Assembly (NCBI GenBank): GCA_016196035.1
Contig: JACPYM010000107.1
Span: forward strand, 124,001-188,000
Reading direction: 5' to 3'
Source: Acidobacteriota bacterium
GTDB lineage: Bacteria; Acidobacteriota; Blastocatellia; RBC074
DNA: 64,000 nucleotides
A program made the translations under genes and the position numbers. This document shows positions 47,870 through 56,220 of the stretch, piece by piece. Each line of letters opens with the position of its first letter. Positions within the stretch are counted from its first letter, which is position 1. Below the pieces are notes generated by a model, which was not told the origin of the DNA, ran no database searches, and saw only the letters and a list, made by a program, of their open reading frames with translations.

Positions 47870-48535
47870 ATGGCGACACCACAACAGAAACTTGTCTTTA
47901 CCGAAGCGGAGTATCTGGCGTTCGAGCGTCAGGCAGACGAACGCCACGAATACATTGACGGACAAATCCGGGCGATGGCGGGCGAAAGCATGGAACACGC
48001 GCGCATTACCGCCAATCTGGCACGGGAACTCGGCAATGAGCTGAAAGGTAAACCCTGTGAGCCGCTTTTCAAGGACATGAAGGTGCGCAGCGGTCCCGCG
48101 CAAACAGCCAAAGCCAGATGGCCCCCCAAAGGCTTTTTCTCCTATCCCGACGTGGTGATCGTTTGCGGCCCGGTCTGTCATGACGAATTCCGGGACGTGG
48201 TGGTCAATCCTAAAGTCATTATCGAGGTGCTCTCCAAATCCACCGAAGCCTTTGACCGTGGCGAAAAGTTCAAACGCTATCGCAAGCACAACGGCACCTT
48301 GACCGACTACGTTTTGATCGCGCAGGACAAGCCTTACATAGAGCATTTCACGCGGCAGCCGGATGACAATTGGCTGCTCAAGCAGGTCGAAGGACTGGAA
48401 GCGAATTTATTCATCGCCTCGCTAGCCTGCCGCTTGTCGCTGGCTGAGCTTTACGACCGCGTGCCGTTCCCCCAGGATGAAGAAGCTAACGAAGAACCCG
48501 GCGAAAATGCGCCCGACGAAAGCGAAGAAAACTGA
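47870..48535 (+). CDS. Uma2-family PD-(D/E)XK nuclease-like protein
   Basis: 221 aa from ATG 47870 with AAAGGAGTACGAG upstream. Uma2 pattern: LVFTEAEYLAFERQADERHE, YIDGQIRAMAGESMEHARIT, GKPCEPLFKDMKVRSGPAQT, FFSYPDVVIVCGPVCHDEF (Asp of the core) and VVVNPKVIIEVLSKSTEAFD (E-x-L in place of the catalytic ExK), then RGEKFKRYRKHNGTLTDYVL. The C-terminus is acidic (EEANEEPGENAPDESEEN). Function in cells is unknown, and a host-defence or mobile role is proposed for the family. Its stop overlaps the next gene start, so the two are translationally coupled. Confidence 0.88.
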   Translation: MATPQQKLVFTEAEYLAFERQADERHEYIDGQIRAMAGESMEHARITANLARELGNELKGKPCEPLFKDMKVRSGPAQTAKARWPPKGFFSYPDVVIVCGPVCHDEFRDVVVNPKVIIEVLSKSTEAFDRGEKFKRYRKHNGTLTDYVLIAQDKPYIEHFTRQPDDNWLLKQVEGLEANLFIASLACRLSLAELYDRVPFPQDEEANEEPGENAPDESEEN

Positions 48536-49488
48536 TGCTGACCTTCAATCACATTCTCGAAGCCAAACAGCGCCTGCAAGGTGTCGCCCACCGCACGCCC
48601 GTGCTGACGTCGCGCCAATTCAACGAGGTGGCGGGGTGCGAGGTCTATTTCAAAGCCGAAAATCTGCAACGTGTCGGTGCCTTCAAATTTCGCGGCGCGT
48701 ACAACAAGCTCGCCTCAATGAATGCCGAAGAACGAAAGCCGGGCGTACTGGCCTTTTCTTCAGGCAATCACGCGCAGGCAGTGGCGCTGGCAGCGCGGCT
48801 GTTCGGCGTGCCCGCCGTCATCGTGATGCCAGAAGACGCGCCCGAAATCAAAGTCCGCGCGACGCGGGGTTACGGCGCGGAAGTGATTTTTTATGACCGT
48901 TACGGCCAGAGCCGCGAAGAAATCGGCGACCGCCTCTGCGCCGAGCGCGGGATGACGCTGGTGCCGCCGTTTGACGATTATCTGATTATGGCCGGGCAAG
49001 GCACCGCCGCCTTGGAATTGCTGGAAGACGTGCCGGAATTGGATTGCTTGCTCGTGCCGGTCAGCGGCTGCGGTTTGCTGGCGGGCTGTGCGACAGCGGC
49101 CAATTATCTGCGCCCCTCCATTCGCATCTTCGGCGTCGAACCGGAAACCGGCAATGACACCTGGTTGTCTATGCAGAAAGGCGAACGTGTCGAAATCCCC
49201 GTGCCCAAAACGATTGCCGACGGTTTGCAAGTCAGTACGCCGGGCAAGCTGACCTTTCCGATTGTGCAGGCCCTGGTCGAACGCATCCTGTTGGTCAGCG
49301 ACGATGAGATGATCGCGGCGCTGCGGTTCATGCTCGAACGCATGAAAGTGCTGGTCGAGCCTTCGGGCGCGGTGGGCGCGGCAGCCCTGTTTCATCACAA
49401 ATACGATTTCACGGGACAGCGCGTCGGCGTGATTCTGTCGGGCGGGAATGTAGACTTGGCGAAGCTGGGGCAATGGCTGGGATCATAG
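48535..49488 (+). CDS. Threonine ammonia-lyase / serine racemase-type PLP enzyme
   Basis: 317 aa, fold type II. PLP lysine in ENLQRVGAFKFRGAYNKLAS (about residue 54). Motifs: AHRTPVLTSRQFNEVAG-type start, VLAFSSGNHAQAVALAARLF, GVPAVIVMPEDAPEIKVRAT, CLLVPVSGCGLLAGCATAAN (glycine loop), SIRIFGVEPETGNDTWLSMQ, VLVEPSGAVGAAALFHHKYD, RVGVILSGGNVDLAKLGQWL. The short length without a regulatory C-terminal domain fits catabolic threonine dehydratase or serine racemase rather than biosynthetic IlvA. The ATG overlaps the Uma2 stop (TGATG). Confidence 0.9.
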   Translation: MLTFNHILEAKQRLQGVAHRTPVLTSRQFNEVAGCEVYFKAENLQRVGAFKFRGAYNKLASMNAEERKPGVLAFSSGNHAQAVALAARLFGVPAVIVMPEDAPEIKVRATRGYGAEVIFYDRYGQSREEIGDRLCAERGMTLVPPFDDYLIMAGQGTAALELLEDVPELDCLLVPVSGCGLLAGCATAANYLRPSIRIFGVEPETGNDTWLSMQKGERVEIPVPKTIADGLQVSTPGKLTFPIVQALVERILLVSDDEMIAALRFMLERMKVLVEPSGAVGAAALFHHKYDFTGQRVGVILSGGNVDLAKLGQWLGS

Positions 49489-49571
49489 GTAGCGCGGCTT
49501 TTGACAGGCCTCAGACCGGCGCGTAAAATCCGCGTTCATTAAATCACCCGCGCATTCAAGAGACCCCAACT

Positions 49572-50435
49572 ATGGCTTGGTTCAAACGCAAAGAAGACAA
49601 GATCAGTGAACCCGCGCCCCCCGCAGAACGCACTGTTAAAACCGAAGGCATCTTCGTTAAGTGCCTGAACGAAAATTGCGGTGCCACCATCTATCGCAAA
49701 GACCTGAAAACCAACCTGAGCGTCTGTCCGACCTGCAATTATCACTTTCGCCTGACGGCCCGCGAACGTTTGCAGATGCTCTTCGACGATGGCCAATACG
49801 CAGAGCATGACGCCAATATCGCACCGATTGATCCACTGAAATTCGTAGACTCCTTACCCTATCCAGAGCGGTTGGCCAAAAGTCAAAAGGCGACCGGCTT
49901 GCGCGACGCGATCATCGTCGGCGCAGGCAAATTGGACGGACGCCAGGTCGTCATCGCCGCAATGGAATTCAATTTTATGGGCGGCAGCATGGGTTCCGTC
50001 GTGGGTGAAAAGATCACGCGCGCCATCGAATACTGTTTGGAAAACCGGCTGCCGCTGATCATCGTGTCCTGTTCCGGCGGCGCGCGGATGCAGGAGGGCG
50101 CGCTGTCGTTGATGCAAATGGCCAAGATTGCCGCCGCGCTTGCCTTATTGGACGACGCGCGCCTGCCCTATATTTCGCTGCTGACCAACCCAACGACGGG
50201 CGGCGTGACGGCGAGTTTCGCGATGCTAGGCGATTTGAATATCGCCGAGCCGGACGCGTTGATCGGCTTTGCCGGCGCACGCGTGATCGAACAAACTATT
50301 CGCCAGAAATTGCCGAAGGGTTTTCAACGCTCCGAATTCCTGCTGGCGCACGGCATGCTCGATGCCGTGGTGGATCGCCGCCAATTGCGCGAGTTTCTGA
50401 TCCGCACCTTGGAATTCACCGGGCCAGACCAATAG
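49572..50435 (+). CDS. accD: Acetyl-CoA carboxylase carboxyltransferase subunit beta
   Basis: 287 aa. The N-terminal zinc ribbon is VKCLNENCGATIYRKDLKTN with VCPTCNYHFRL; the first Cys pair is spaced by four residues rather than the usual two. The carboxyltransferase core is clear: ERLQMLFDDGQYAEHDANIA, DPLKFVDSLPYPERLAKSQK, AAMEFNFMGGSMGSVVGEKI, LIIVSCSGGARMQEGALSLM, YISLLTNPTTGGVTASFAML, GDLNIAEPDALIGFAGARVI, EQTIRQKLPKGFQRSEFLLA. With AccA it transfers CO2 from carboxybiotin to acetyl-CoA in fatty acid synthesis. accA is not in the window. Essential and intact. Confidence 0.97.
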   Translation: MAWFKRKEDKISEPAPPAERTVKTEGIFVKCLNENCGATIYRKDLKTNLSVCPTCNYHFRLTARERLQMLFDDGQYAEHDANIAPIDPLKFVDSLPYPERLAKSQKATGLRDAIIVGAGKLDGRQVVIAAMEFNFMGGSMGSVVGEKITRAIEYCLENRLPLIIVSCSGGARMQEGALSLMQMAKIAAALALLDDARLPYISLLTNPTTGGVTASFAMLGDLNIAEPDALIGFAGARVIEQTIRQKLPKGFQRSEFLLAHGMLDAVVDRRQLREFLIRTLEFTGPDQ

Positions 50436-50438
50436 AGA

Positions 50439-50569
50439 CTGCGGATTGCGGATTGCGGCTTGCGGATTGAATGAGAGTCCGCGCCGCGTTTGGCGATGCG
50501 CACACCACGGGCTATCACAAATGACTTTTATGGCGCTCCTAATCCGCAATCCGCAATCCGCAATCCGCA
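50439..50569. repeat. Inverted pair of 7-bp tandem repeats (TGCGGAT / ATCCGCA)
   Basis: Arm one 50439-50470 holds TGCGGAT, TGCGGAT, TGCGGCT, TGCGGAT. Arm two (about 50541-50569) holds four copies of ATCCGCA. The right arm is translated as the N-terminus of the peptidase that starts here (NPQSAIR). Confidence 0.92.
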
Positions 50570-51540
50570 TTTCCCTGCTACTTGCGATCTGCCTGCTCTC
50601 ACTGGCTTGCGCCAAAGACGGTGTGGCATCCAAACCCATGCCCACGCCAAATGCCACGGCCACGCCCGAACCGGAGCAGGCCAAGAAGACGACGGACTTT
50701 AGCGGCGAGCGCGCCTTCAACCACGTCAAAACGCAGGTCGAATTCGGCCCGCGCCCCGCCGGTTCCGCCGCATTGGAAAAAACGCGCGAGTATCTGGTCA
50801 AGGAACTGAAAAGCTATGGCCTGAAAGTCACACTGGATGAATTCACGCCCACCACGCCGCAGGGCAAGGTGAAAATGAAAAACATCATCGCCGAATTGCC
50901 CGGCGAAGCGCCTAACATCATCGCCATCGCCAGCCATTACGACACCAAACCCTATAAGGAATTCGCCTTCGTTGGGGCCAATGACGGCGGTTCGAGCACT
51001 GGCGCGCTGTTAGAAATCGCGCGCGTGATGGCTGCGGAGAAAACAAAGCGCAAGTTCACCTATCAATTCGTTTTCTTTGACGGCGAAGAAGCCTTTTGCG
51101 CGGACTGGAGCGAGTGCCTGAACGGCAAAGATCACACTTATGGCAGCAGCCACATGGTCGAACGGCTGCGCGCGGCCAAACAGCTCGAACAGATCAAGGC
51201 ACTCATCCTGCTCGATATGATCGGCGATAAGGATTTGAAGATTCCGCGCGAGCAGAACTCTTCGTCCTGGCTCATGCAAGCGATCTGGGAGACCGCCCAA
51301 GAGGCCGGGTACAACAAAAATTTCCCGGCGCGCACGACCTACACCGAAGACGATCACGCGCGCTTTCTGGAAGCAGGTGTCTCGGCGGTGGACTTGATTG
51401 ATTTTGAATACGGCGGCCCGGACAATCCTTACTGGCATACCAAAGAGGACACGCTCGATAAGATTAGCGCCCAAAGCCTGAAAGCAGTCGGCGATGTGGT
51501 GTTACTCAGCCTGCCCAAAATCGAAGCGCAGATTCGTTAA
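50521..51540 (+). CDS. M28-family exported metallopeptidase / glutaminyl cyclase-like lipoprotein
   Basis: 339 aa from ATG 50521 (ATG 50530 also possible; no ribosome site is visible at either). The leader contains the translated heptamer repeat (RNPQSAIR) and ends in a lipobox (LLSLAC), so a lipoprotein. Zinc-site motifs: IAIASHYDTKPYKEFAFVGA (His, Asp bridging), NDGGSSTGALLEIARVM (Asp), FVFFDGEEAFCADWSECLNG (catalytic Glu-Glu) and PDNPYWHTKEDTLDKISAQS (His). This arrangement fits M28 aminopeptidases and secreted bacterial glutaminyl cyclases; the tryptophan after SEC and the SNG loop resemble the latter. The exact activity is not assignable. Confidence 0.85.
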   Translation: MTFMALLIRNPQSAIRISLLLAICLLSLACAKDGVASKPMPTPNATATPEPEQAKKTTDFSGERAFNHVKTQVEFGPRPAGSAALEKTREYLVKELKSYGLKVTLDEFTPTTPQGKVKMKNIIAELPGEAPNIIAIASHYDTKPYKEFAFVGANDGGSSTGALLEIARVMAAEKTKRKFTYQFVFFDGEEAFCADWSECLNGKDHTYGSSHMVERLRAAKQLEQIKALILLDMIGDKDLKIPREQNSSSWLMQAIWETAQEAGYNKNFPARTTYTEDDHARFLEAGVSAVDLIDFEYGGPDNPYWHTKEDTLDKISAQSLKAVGDVVLLSLPKIEAQIR

Positions 51541-52089
51541 TACAACTACGGGACAGACTGGCAAGCTTGCCGGTTTGTCCCACAACCATTGTCAGGTTTG
51601 AAATTGTAATGTTTCCCGCCAGGCTCCACTTATCAGCGTTACCCCCCTACAAGAAAAACCCAAACTGAAAGCAGCGCGACGTAATCTGACTTGGCTGCCA
51701 GCGTAAGCGCTATTGGCTAATCAGCTTGCATCTTTTGCGCGTCTATCGGATTATCTGCACGGCAAACGGCGGCGCGGGAAGCAGAAGCAGGCCGCTGGAT
51801 GTCACCGAAGCTGTTTCCCCAGCAAATTTAAGCAGTCTGGTTCGCTGGATATGGTGCAGTTTGACCTTCCCCCTCAACTAGGTTTTCACGACAATTCGCA
51901 GGAACGAATCTGTACGCCGGTGTTGATCGTGTGATCATGCGCCGTCGTTCGGGTGTTGCCCGGTGTCTGGAACTTTAGCTCCAAAGCGCAGGCCGGGAGC
52001 GTCATTGTTATTGCGGTGTGCTTTCAGAAACAGCCAGAGCAATAACAGAGACGGGATTTGGACTAACAACTAAAGAAGGAAGAGTAGCT
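51541..52089. other. Intergenic region with a hairpin, no gene recognised
   Basis: A hairpin (GGGACAGACTGGCAAG paired with CTTGCCGGTTTGTCCC, 51551-51582) stands right after the M28 gene and probably ends its transcript. The rest has short frames without a ribosome site. I see no RNA gene. Confidence 0.5.
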
Positions 52090-52338
52090 ATGGCTAAGTG
52101 GGAATATAAGACGGTTGATTGGGGCGAGATTCGCAAGATCGGCTCGCGTATTACGGGTGAAGATTTCATTGACGCCAACGTGGACGCCGGGTTGAATTCG
52201 CTCGGACAAGATGGCTGGGAGTTGGTCGCGGTATACGTGGACGGGTACGCCGTGCATCGCAGCAATAAAGGTGAGGAGTTGCTTTCCAGCAGCCGCTACG
52301 TCAAATACACCTTCAAGCGGCCACCGGCCAATGCCTAA
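52090..52338 (+). CDS. DUF4177 protein
   Basis: 82 aa from ATG 52090 with AAGGAAGAG upstream. The DUF4177 pattern is MAKWEYKTVDWGEI at the start, then LNSLGQDGWELVAVYVD and SSRYVKYTFKRPP at the end. Small single-domain proteins of this family are widespread and of unknown function. It is alone, divergent from nothing close, and followed by a convergent small gene. Confidence 0.8.
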   Translation: MAKWEYKTVDWGEIRKIGSRITGEDFIDANVDAGLNSLGQDGWELVAVYVDGYAVHRSNKGEELLSSSRYVKYTFKRPPANA

Positions 52339-52429
52339 CCCGCACAGAGTAGGCGAACGGTGATGAACCTGGCGTTACTGGCCTTGACCAAGTGGCTGCG
52401 GTTCATCACCGCTTCAGACTTTTTCGCGC

Positions 52430-52651
52430 TCATTTTTTGTGGTTGATCATTTCCTTGATGTCGGCAAACAGTATCTTGGTGATCTGGCCGTCGGCGCCCA
52501 GGACTTTGACCGCCGGTTTACTGAATGGCTGCGTGCTGCGCAAGTTGTCAATTTTACCGCGCACGCTGCGTCCGTCGTTGGTGCGTATCTCGACGTCATC
52601 GCTGTCGAGCATACCTTGTAATTTCTCCATCATCGTAAAAAAATCTGCCAC
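52430..52651 (-). CDS. Small conserved-looking protein with GTG start
   Basis: 73 aa from GTG 52651, chosen because AGGGGAGAGAAGACC lies immediately upstream. The sequence is helix (FTMMEKLQGMLDSDDVE) then a beta module (IRTNDGRSVRGKIDNLRSTQ, AVKVLGADGQITKILFADIK). It resembles an SH3-like or Sm-like small barrel. No family recognised. It lies 73 bp upstream (transcription sense) of the CPBP gene and so may be its operon mate. Confidence 0.55.
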   Translation of the reverse strand: MADFFTMMEKLQGMLDSDDVEIRTNDGRSVRGKIDNLRSTQPFSKPAVKVLGADGQITKILFADIKEMINHKK

Positions 52652-52724
52652 GGTCTTCTCTCCCCTACTTGTGATGTGGTTTGTGGCCTGGGGCTTTCCC
52701 GCCGCCTTCTCTCTAAATTTCAAA

Positions 52725-53645
52725 TCAAAATAAGCCGGTCATTTGTGTCCAAACGAGCTGCGCCGTCTGGGTCGCTTTCTCTTTCACCACCTCATCAAAC
52801 CCGAACAGCAGCGCCAAAGCTTGAATTCCGTTATAAACGAAATGCGTCGCAACACCTGGCAGAATGCTGCCAGTCGCCGCGCGCAAGAGCGTGAGCACCA
52901 GACTCAATAACACAATCGTCGAAATCGCCGCCCAACTACCCCAGTACTGCGGCACGTGTACCAACGCAAATAAAAGAGTGGCGCCGCTCACGCCGCCGGC
53001 CATTCCCCAATTCCGCGCCAACCCCGGATAAAGCACGCCACGATACACAACCTCTTCAACCAACGGGGCTGACAGCACGGCGAGCAGGGCCGTCAACACG
53101 CGCACACTCATGCCGAGTTTCATCAACTTTTCCAGGTCGGTTTCCTGATGCGGCAGGATTTTCGAAAACAGAATCGCCACGCCCATCATCAACGCCGCCA
53201 AGGCGGTGGCATGCGCCCATTTGAATTGCGGATGCCAGCCCCAGCCCATGCTCTGCCAAAACGGACGTTGCCCCCGTTTCGTCACCACAAACCAACAAAC
53301 TGCCAGTGTCAATAAATGTGCCGGAATCGCCGCCGCCAAGGACAGCATCGCCAGCAACCAATCAATCTGCATTTCTCTGGGCAACTTGCCCGTGCGTGAA
53401 ACTTGCAGGGCAAAATAGATGACCATCGCGATGAGCTGCGTGCCAAACAGTAACGCAACGCTCACCGCCCAGGTCAACAACCCAGTACCAGCCCCCCAGC
53501 CTGCCGCTGGCGGCTCTGCCGAAGCCGTTTCGGCCAGTGCGTGCGCGCCTGGTTGACGAACTGTGGCGCAATGCGGGCAGGCTTCAGCAAATCCTGTTTC
53601 AAAGAGTTGCCCACAAGCTGAACAGTAATTCACTGCGGTTTCCAT
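52725..53645 (-). CDS. CPBP intramembrane glutamic endopeptidase with N-terminal zinc ribbon
   Basis: 306 aa from ATG 53645. The N-terminus is a zinc ribbon (YCSACGQLFETGFAEACPHC). About eight TM helices follow. The CPBP active site is present: EEVVYRGVLYPGLARNWGMA (EExxxR, about 193), FALVHVPQYWGSWAAIS (His, about 225) and GVATHFVYNGIQALALLF (HxxxN). It cleaves within the membrane, as in CAAX prenyl endopeptidase-like family members; in bacteria the role is often peptide maturation or immunity. The start follows a GT-rich spacer without a clear ribosome site. Confidence 0.9.
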   Translation of the reverse strand: METAVNYCSACGQLFETGFAEACPHCATVRQPGAHALAETASAEPPAAGWGAGTGLLTWAVSVALLFGTQLIAMVIYFALQVSRTGKLPREMQIDWLLAMLSLAAAIPAHLLTLAVCWFVVTKRGQRPFWQSMGWGWHPQFKWAHATALAALMMGVAILFSKILPHQETDLEKLMKLGMSVRVLTALLAVLSAPLVEEVVYRGVLYPGLARNWGMAGGVSGATLLFALVHVPQYWGSWAAISTIVLLSLVLTLLRAATGSILPGVATHFVYNGIQALALLFGFDEVVKEKATQTAQLVWTQMTGLF

Positions 53646-53745
53646 AAGTATTCCGACTTGCCCACTGCCTTCTATCAGGTGGATAAGCATCCGGCCACGG
53701 CCTCACCAACCACCATCGCCACTCTACACACGGGCATCAGGGGCG

Positions 53746-54288
53746 TCAAACCTTGCCTGTCGCACCTGAAAGCCGTTCGGCCCACAACAGCGCGATCAGC
53801 GTTTTGGAGTCTTCAATCTCGCCGCGCAGCGCCATTTGCACAGCTTCGGCCAAGGGCAAATAAACGACTTCAACCAACTCATCCTCATCCAATTGCTGCG
53901 CCGCAGGCTGCAAATCAGTGGCCAAATAGAAGTAAAGCCTCTCTGCGCAAAACCCCGGCGTCGTATAGAACTCGCACAGCTTTTCCATCCGTCCGGCGCG
54001 CCAGCCGATCTCTTGTTCAACCTCGCGCGTGGCGCATTCCAACGGCGTTTCGCCCGGCTCTAATTTCCCTGCCGGTATCTCTAGCAACTCCCTGCCCGCC
54101 GGATGCCGGTATTGCCGCACCAACGCCACGCGCCCATCGTCAAAGACCGGTAACGCGCCCGCGCCGCCGTGGTGGCGCACGACTTCGCGGACGATCTCCA
54201 AGCCGTTCGCTTCACGCAAGCGGTCGCGCACAACTTCGAAAACCAGTCCTTCGAAAATCGTTTCGGTGGTAAGCAGTTGGCGTGTCAT
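53746..54288 (-). CDS. Nudix hydrolase, ADP-ribose pyrophosphatase type
   Basis: 180 aa. Nudix box GKLEPGETPLECATREVEQE followed by IGW (residues about 73-95), satisfying GX5EX7REUXEEXGU with the variant EQE. Other motifs: RQYRHPAGRELLEIPA before the box and EFYTTPGFCAERLYFYLATD after, typical of ADP-ribose pyrophosphatases (NudF-like). It hydrolyses ADP-ribose to AMP and ribose 5-phosphate, probably in the cytoplasm. It stands alone on the minus strand. Confidence 0.93.
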   Translation of the reverse strand: MTRQLLTTETIFEGLVFEVVRDRLREANGLEIVREVVRHHGGAGALPVFDDGRVALVRQYRHPAGRELLEIPAGKLEPGETPLECATREVEQEIGWRAGRMEKLCEFYTTPGFCAERLYFYLATDLQPAAQQLDEDELVEVVYLPLAEAVQMALRGEIEDSKTLIALLWAERLSGATGKV

Positions 54289-54372
54289 CCGGCGTTTCTC
54301 TTGGCAAAGTTAGTAGTTGAACCGCAGTTCGTCCACGCCACGCAGCACGCTAGGAAGCGTGCGTACCCAGGG

Positions 54373-55341
54373 TTACAGCGGTTTTGGTTTATCGAACACA
54401 ATCGTCTCGCGGTACGTCGCATAGGTTGCGCGCCCGTTCAGCTTGGCCGGATTGAAGCGGTATTGCCGGAAGGCTTCGATAGCTTTGTTGTTGTAAGCGG
54501 AATCGGGCGTGTCGAGCACCCGCACGTTGGTGACGCGGCCTTCGGGTGTAACGACGCCTTCCAGCGTGATCGAACCGCGCGGCGTCGCACCCGGCGGAAA
54601 TTTGACCGGCTGACGATTGACCAGCGTCGGCAGTTCAAAGGTATCGCTGGAACTCAACTCGACCTTTGAGCCATAGGCGTCAGTCGGACGCGAGATGTCA
54701 GACGGCCGGTTCTGCAAGCCTTTGGCGACGATGATCGCGGGCGTCACCGTGATCAGCAAGGCGCGCGCTTCGGGCACCGACTCCATGCCCTCCGGCCCTT
54801 TGAATTCGCGGATGCCGAAGCCGCCGCGTTCGCCGCGCAGCATGACCGTCTCATAGTTATTGGCCGAGATGCTGGTGAATTCCATCAAGACCTGATTGCC
54901 GTATTGCACCTTGAGGTCGAAGCTGACTTCTTCGCGCGTGATCAGGCGCGGCGTCACCGTCAACGTGAACGGTTTCTCGTTCATCGGTTGCGTGTCGGTG
55001 AACGGCTCGCCCTCACGTAACCCGACCGAGGGGCGCAGGTGGCGCAACTTCATGTCTTCCGCGCCAAAGGTGCGCGTGATGTATTCGATCTCTTCGTCAG
55101 AGGTCGAGACGGTTTGTTTGAGCTTGGTCACCAAACCGAATTTCTTCGATTTCAAATCATCGAATTGATAGACAGCAATCGTGACACCAACACCGTAATC
55201 GGATTTTTTGAGCAGTTGCGCCTGTGCTGTAGTAGGCAATAGGCCGTAGGCCGTAAACAATAAACAGCCTAGCAACCAGCGTAACGCGGCAATACTTTGT
55301 CGCTCCATCACCCCGTCATCCTGTCGTTTCATTTGAATCAT
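54373..55341 (-). CDS. Exported protein with TonB C-terminal domain
   Basis: 322 aa from ATG 55341 with GGAGGAGAAGCGAG upstream. The hydrophobic leader is LRWLLGCLLFTAYGLLPTTA. The C-terminal 80 residues match the TonB family domain: PPGATPRGSITLEGVVTPEG, RVTNVRVLDTPDSAYNNKAI, EAFRQYRFNPAKLNGRATYA. The middle is beta-rich (PFTLTVTPRLITREEVSFDL, KVQYGNQVLMEFTSISANNY). No Pro-rich linker to an inner-membrane helix is seen, so it resembles the many acidobacterial TonB-domain proteins with an N-terminal signal. The energy-transducing role is unproven. Its start overlaps the end of rsmI. Confidence 0.85.
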   Translation of the reverse strand: MIQMKRQDDGVMERQSIAALRWLLGCLLFTAYGLLPTTAQAQLLKKSDYGVGVTIAVYQFDDLKSKKFGLVTKLKQTVSTSDEEIEYITRTFGAEDMKLRHLRPSVGLREGEPFTDTQPMNEKPFTLTVTPRLITREEVSFDLKVQYGNQVLMEFTSISANNYETVMLRGERGGFGIREFKGPEGMESVPEARALLITVTPAIIVAKGLQNRPSDISRPTDAYGSKVELSSSDTFELPTLVNRQPVKFPPGATPRGSITLEGVVTPEGRVTNVRVLDTPDSAYNNKAIEAFRQYRFNPAKLNGRATYATYRETIVFDKPKPL

Positions 55342-56170
55342 CTCGCTTCTCCTCCAACAACAACTGATAAGCTTCATTTTTAGAAATGCCGCGCAACCGC
55401 GCCGCCTGCTTCAACGCCTCATTGCGGCTCAAATCCAGTTCGCGCATTAACTCTTCAAGCTGTTCCGCAATCGAGCCGGACACGCCCGTTGCCGCATTAT
55501 CGGCACGCCATCCCGCGATGACAAGCACCAGTTCGCCGCGCGGTTCTTGTTCAACAAAACGTTCAACCAAGGCGCGCAACGTTCCGCACGCAAATTCCTC
55601 GTGCAACTTGGTCAGCTCGCGCGCAACCACGGCCTGCCGGTCGCCCAGAATTTCCAGTGCATCAGCCAGCGTTTCGCGCAAGCGGTGCGGCGCTTCGTAA
55701 AGAACGAGCGTGGCGCGCTGGGTTTGCAATTCCTCAAAGCGCGCCCGCCGAGCCTGCTGTTTCGGTGGCAGGAAGCCCGCAAACAAAAACGCATCCGTCG
55801 GCAAGCCGGATGCAATCAAGGCCGTAATCAATGCCACTGGCCCTGGAATCGGGACGACCGCAATGCCCCGCTCAATCGCCGCCGTCACGAGGCGATAGGC
55901 CGGATCGGAAATGCCGGGCGTCCCTGCATCGCTGACCAGCGCGATGCTCGCGCCTTGCGCTATGCGCTCAACTAACTCAGCCGCTCGTTCGCGTTCGTTA
56001 TGTTCGTGGTAACTGACCAGCGGTTTGCTGATACCGAAGTGTTGCAACATTCGCCCGGTGTGGCGCGTGTCTTCGCAAGCGATCAGGTCAACCTCACGCA
56101 AAATGCGCAAGGCGCGCAGCGTAATGTCTTCCAAATTCCCAATTGGCGTGGCAACCAGATAGAGCGGCAT
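55316..56170 (-). CDS. rsmI: 16S rRNA 2'-O-ribose C1402 methyltransferase
   Basis: 284 aa from ATG 56170 (MPLYLVATPIGNLEDITLRA). RsmI-specific motifs: LREVDLIACEDTRHTGRMLQ, SYHEHNERERAAELVERIAQ, GASIALVSDAGTPGISDPAY, VVPIPGPVALITALIASGLP, FLFAGFLPPKQQARRARFEE, LYEAPHRLRETLADALEILG. A longer frame to 56224 adds a segment unlike RsmI. It uses SAM (tetrapyrrole methylase fold) to methylate C1402 in the decoding centre. The 3' end extends 26 bp into the next gene's start region, so the two are closely linked. Confidence 0.96.
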   Translation of the reverse strand: MPLYLVATPIGNLEDITLRALRILREVDLIACEDTRHTGRMLQHFGISKPLVSYHEHNERERAAELVERIAQGASIALVSDAGTPGISDPAYRLVTAAIERGIAVVPIPGPVALITALIASGLPTDAFLFAGFLPPKQQARRARFEELQTQRATLVLYEAPHRLRETLADALEILGDRQAVVARELTKLHEEFACGTLRALVERFVEQEPRGELVLVIAGWRADNAATGVSGSIAEQLEELMRELDLSRNEALKQAARLRGISKNEAYQLLLEEKRDDSNETTG

Positions 56171-56220
56171 AACCGAGAGCGAAGAAAGAATGAAGCAAAG
56201 GGTGAATTTCAGCCTTTGCT

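Noticed and set aside
51713-51934. 73-codon plus-strand frame in the gap after the M28 gene
   Set aside because: No ribosome site, no family pattern and a low-complexity, charged sequence; not called.
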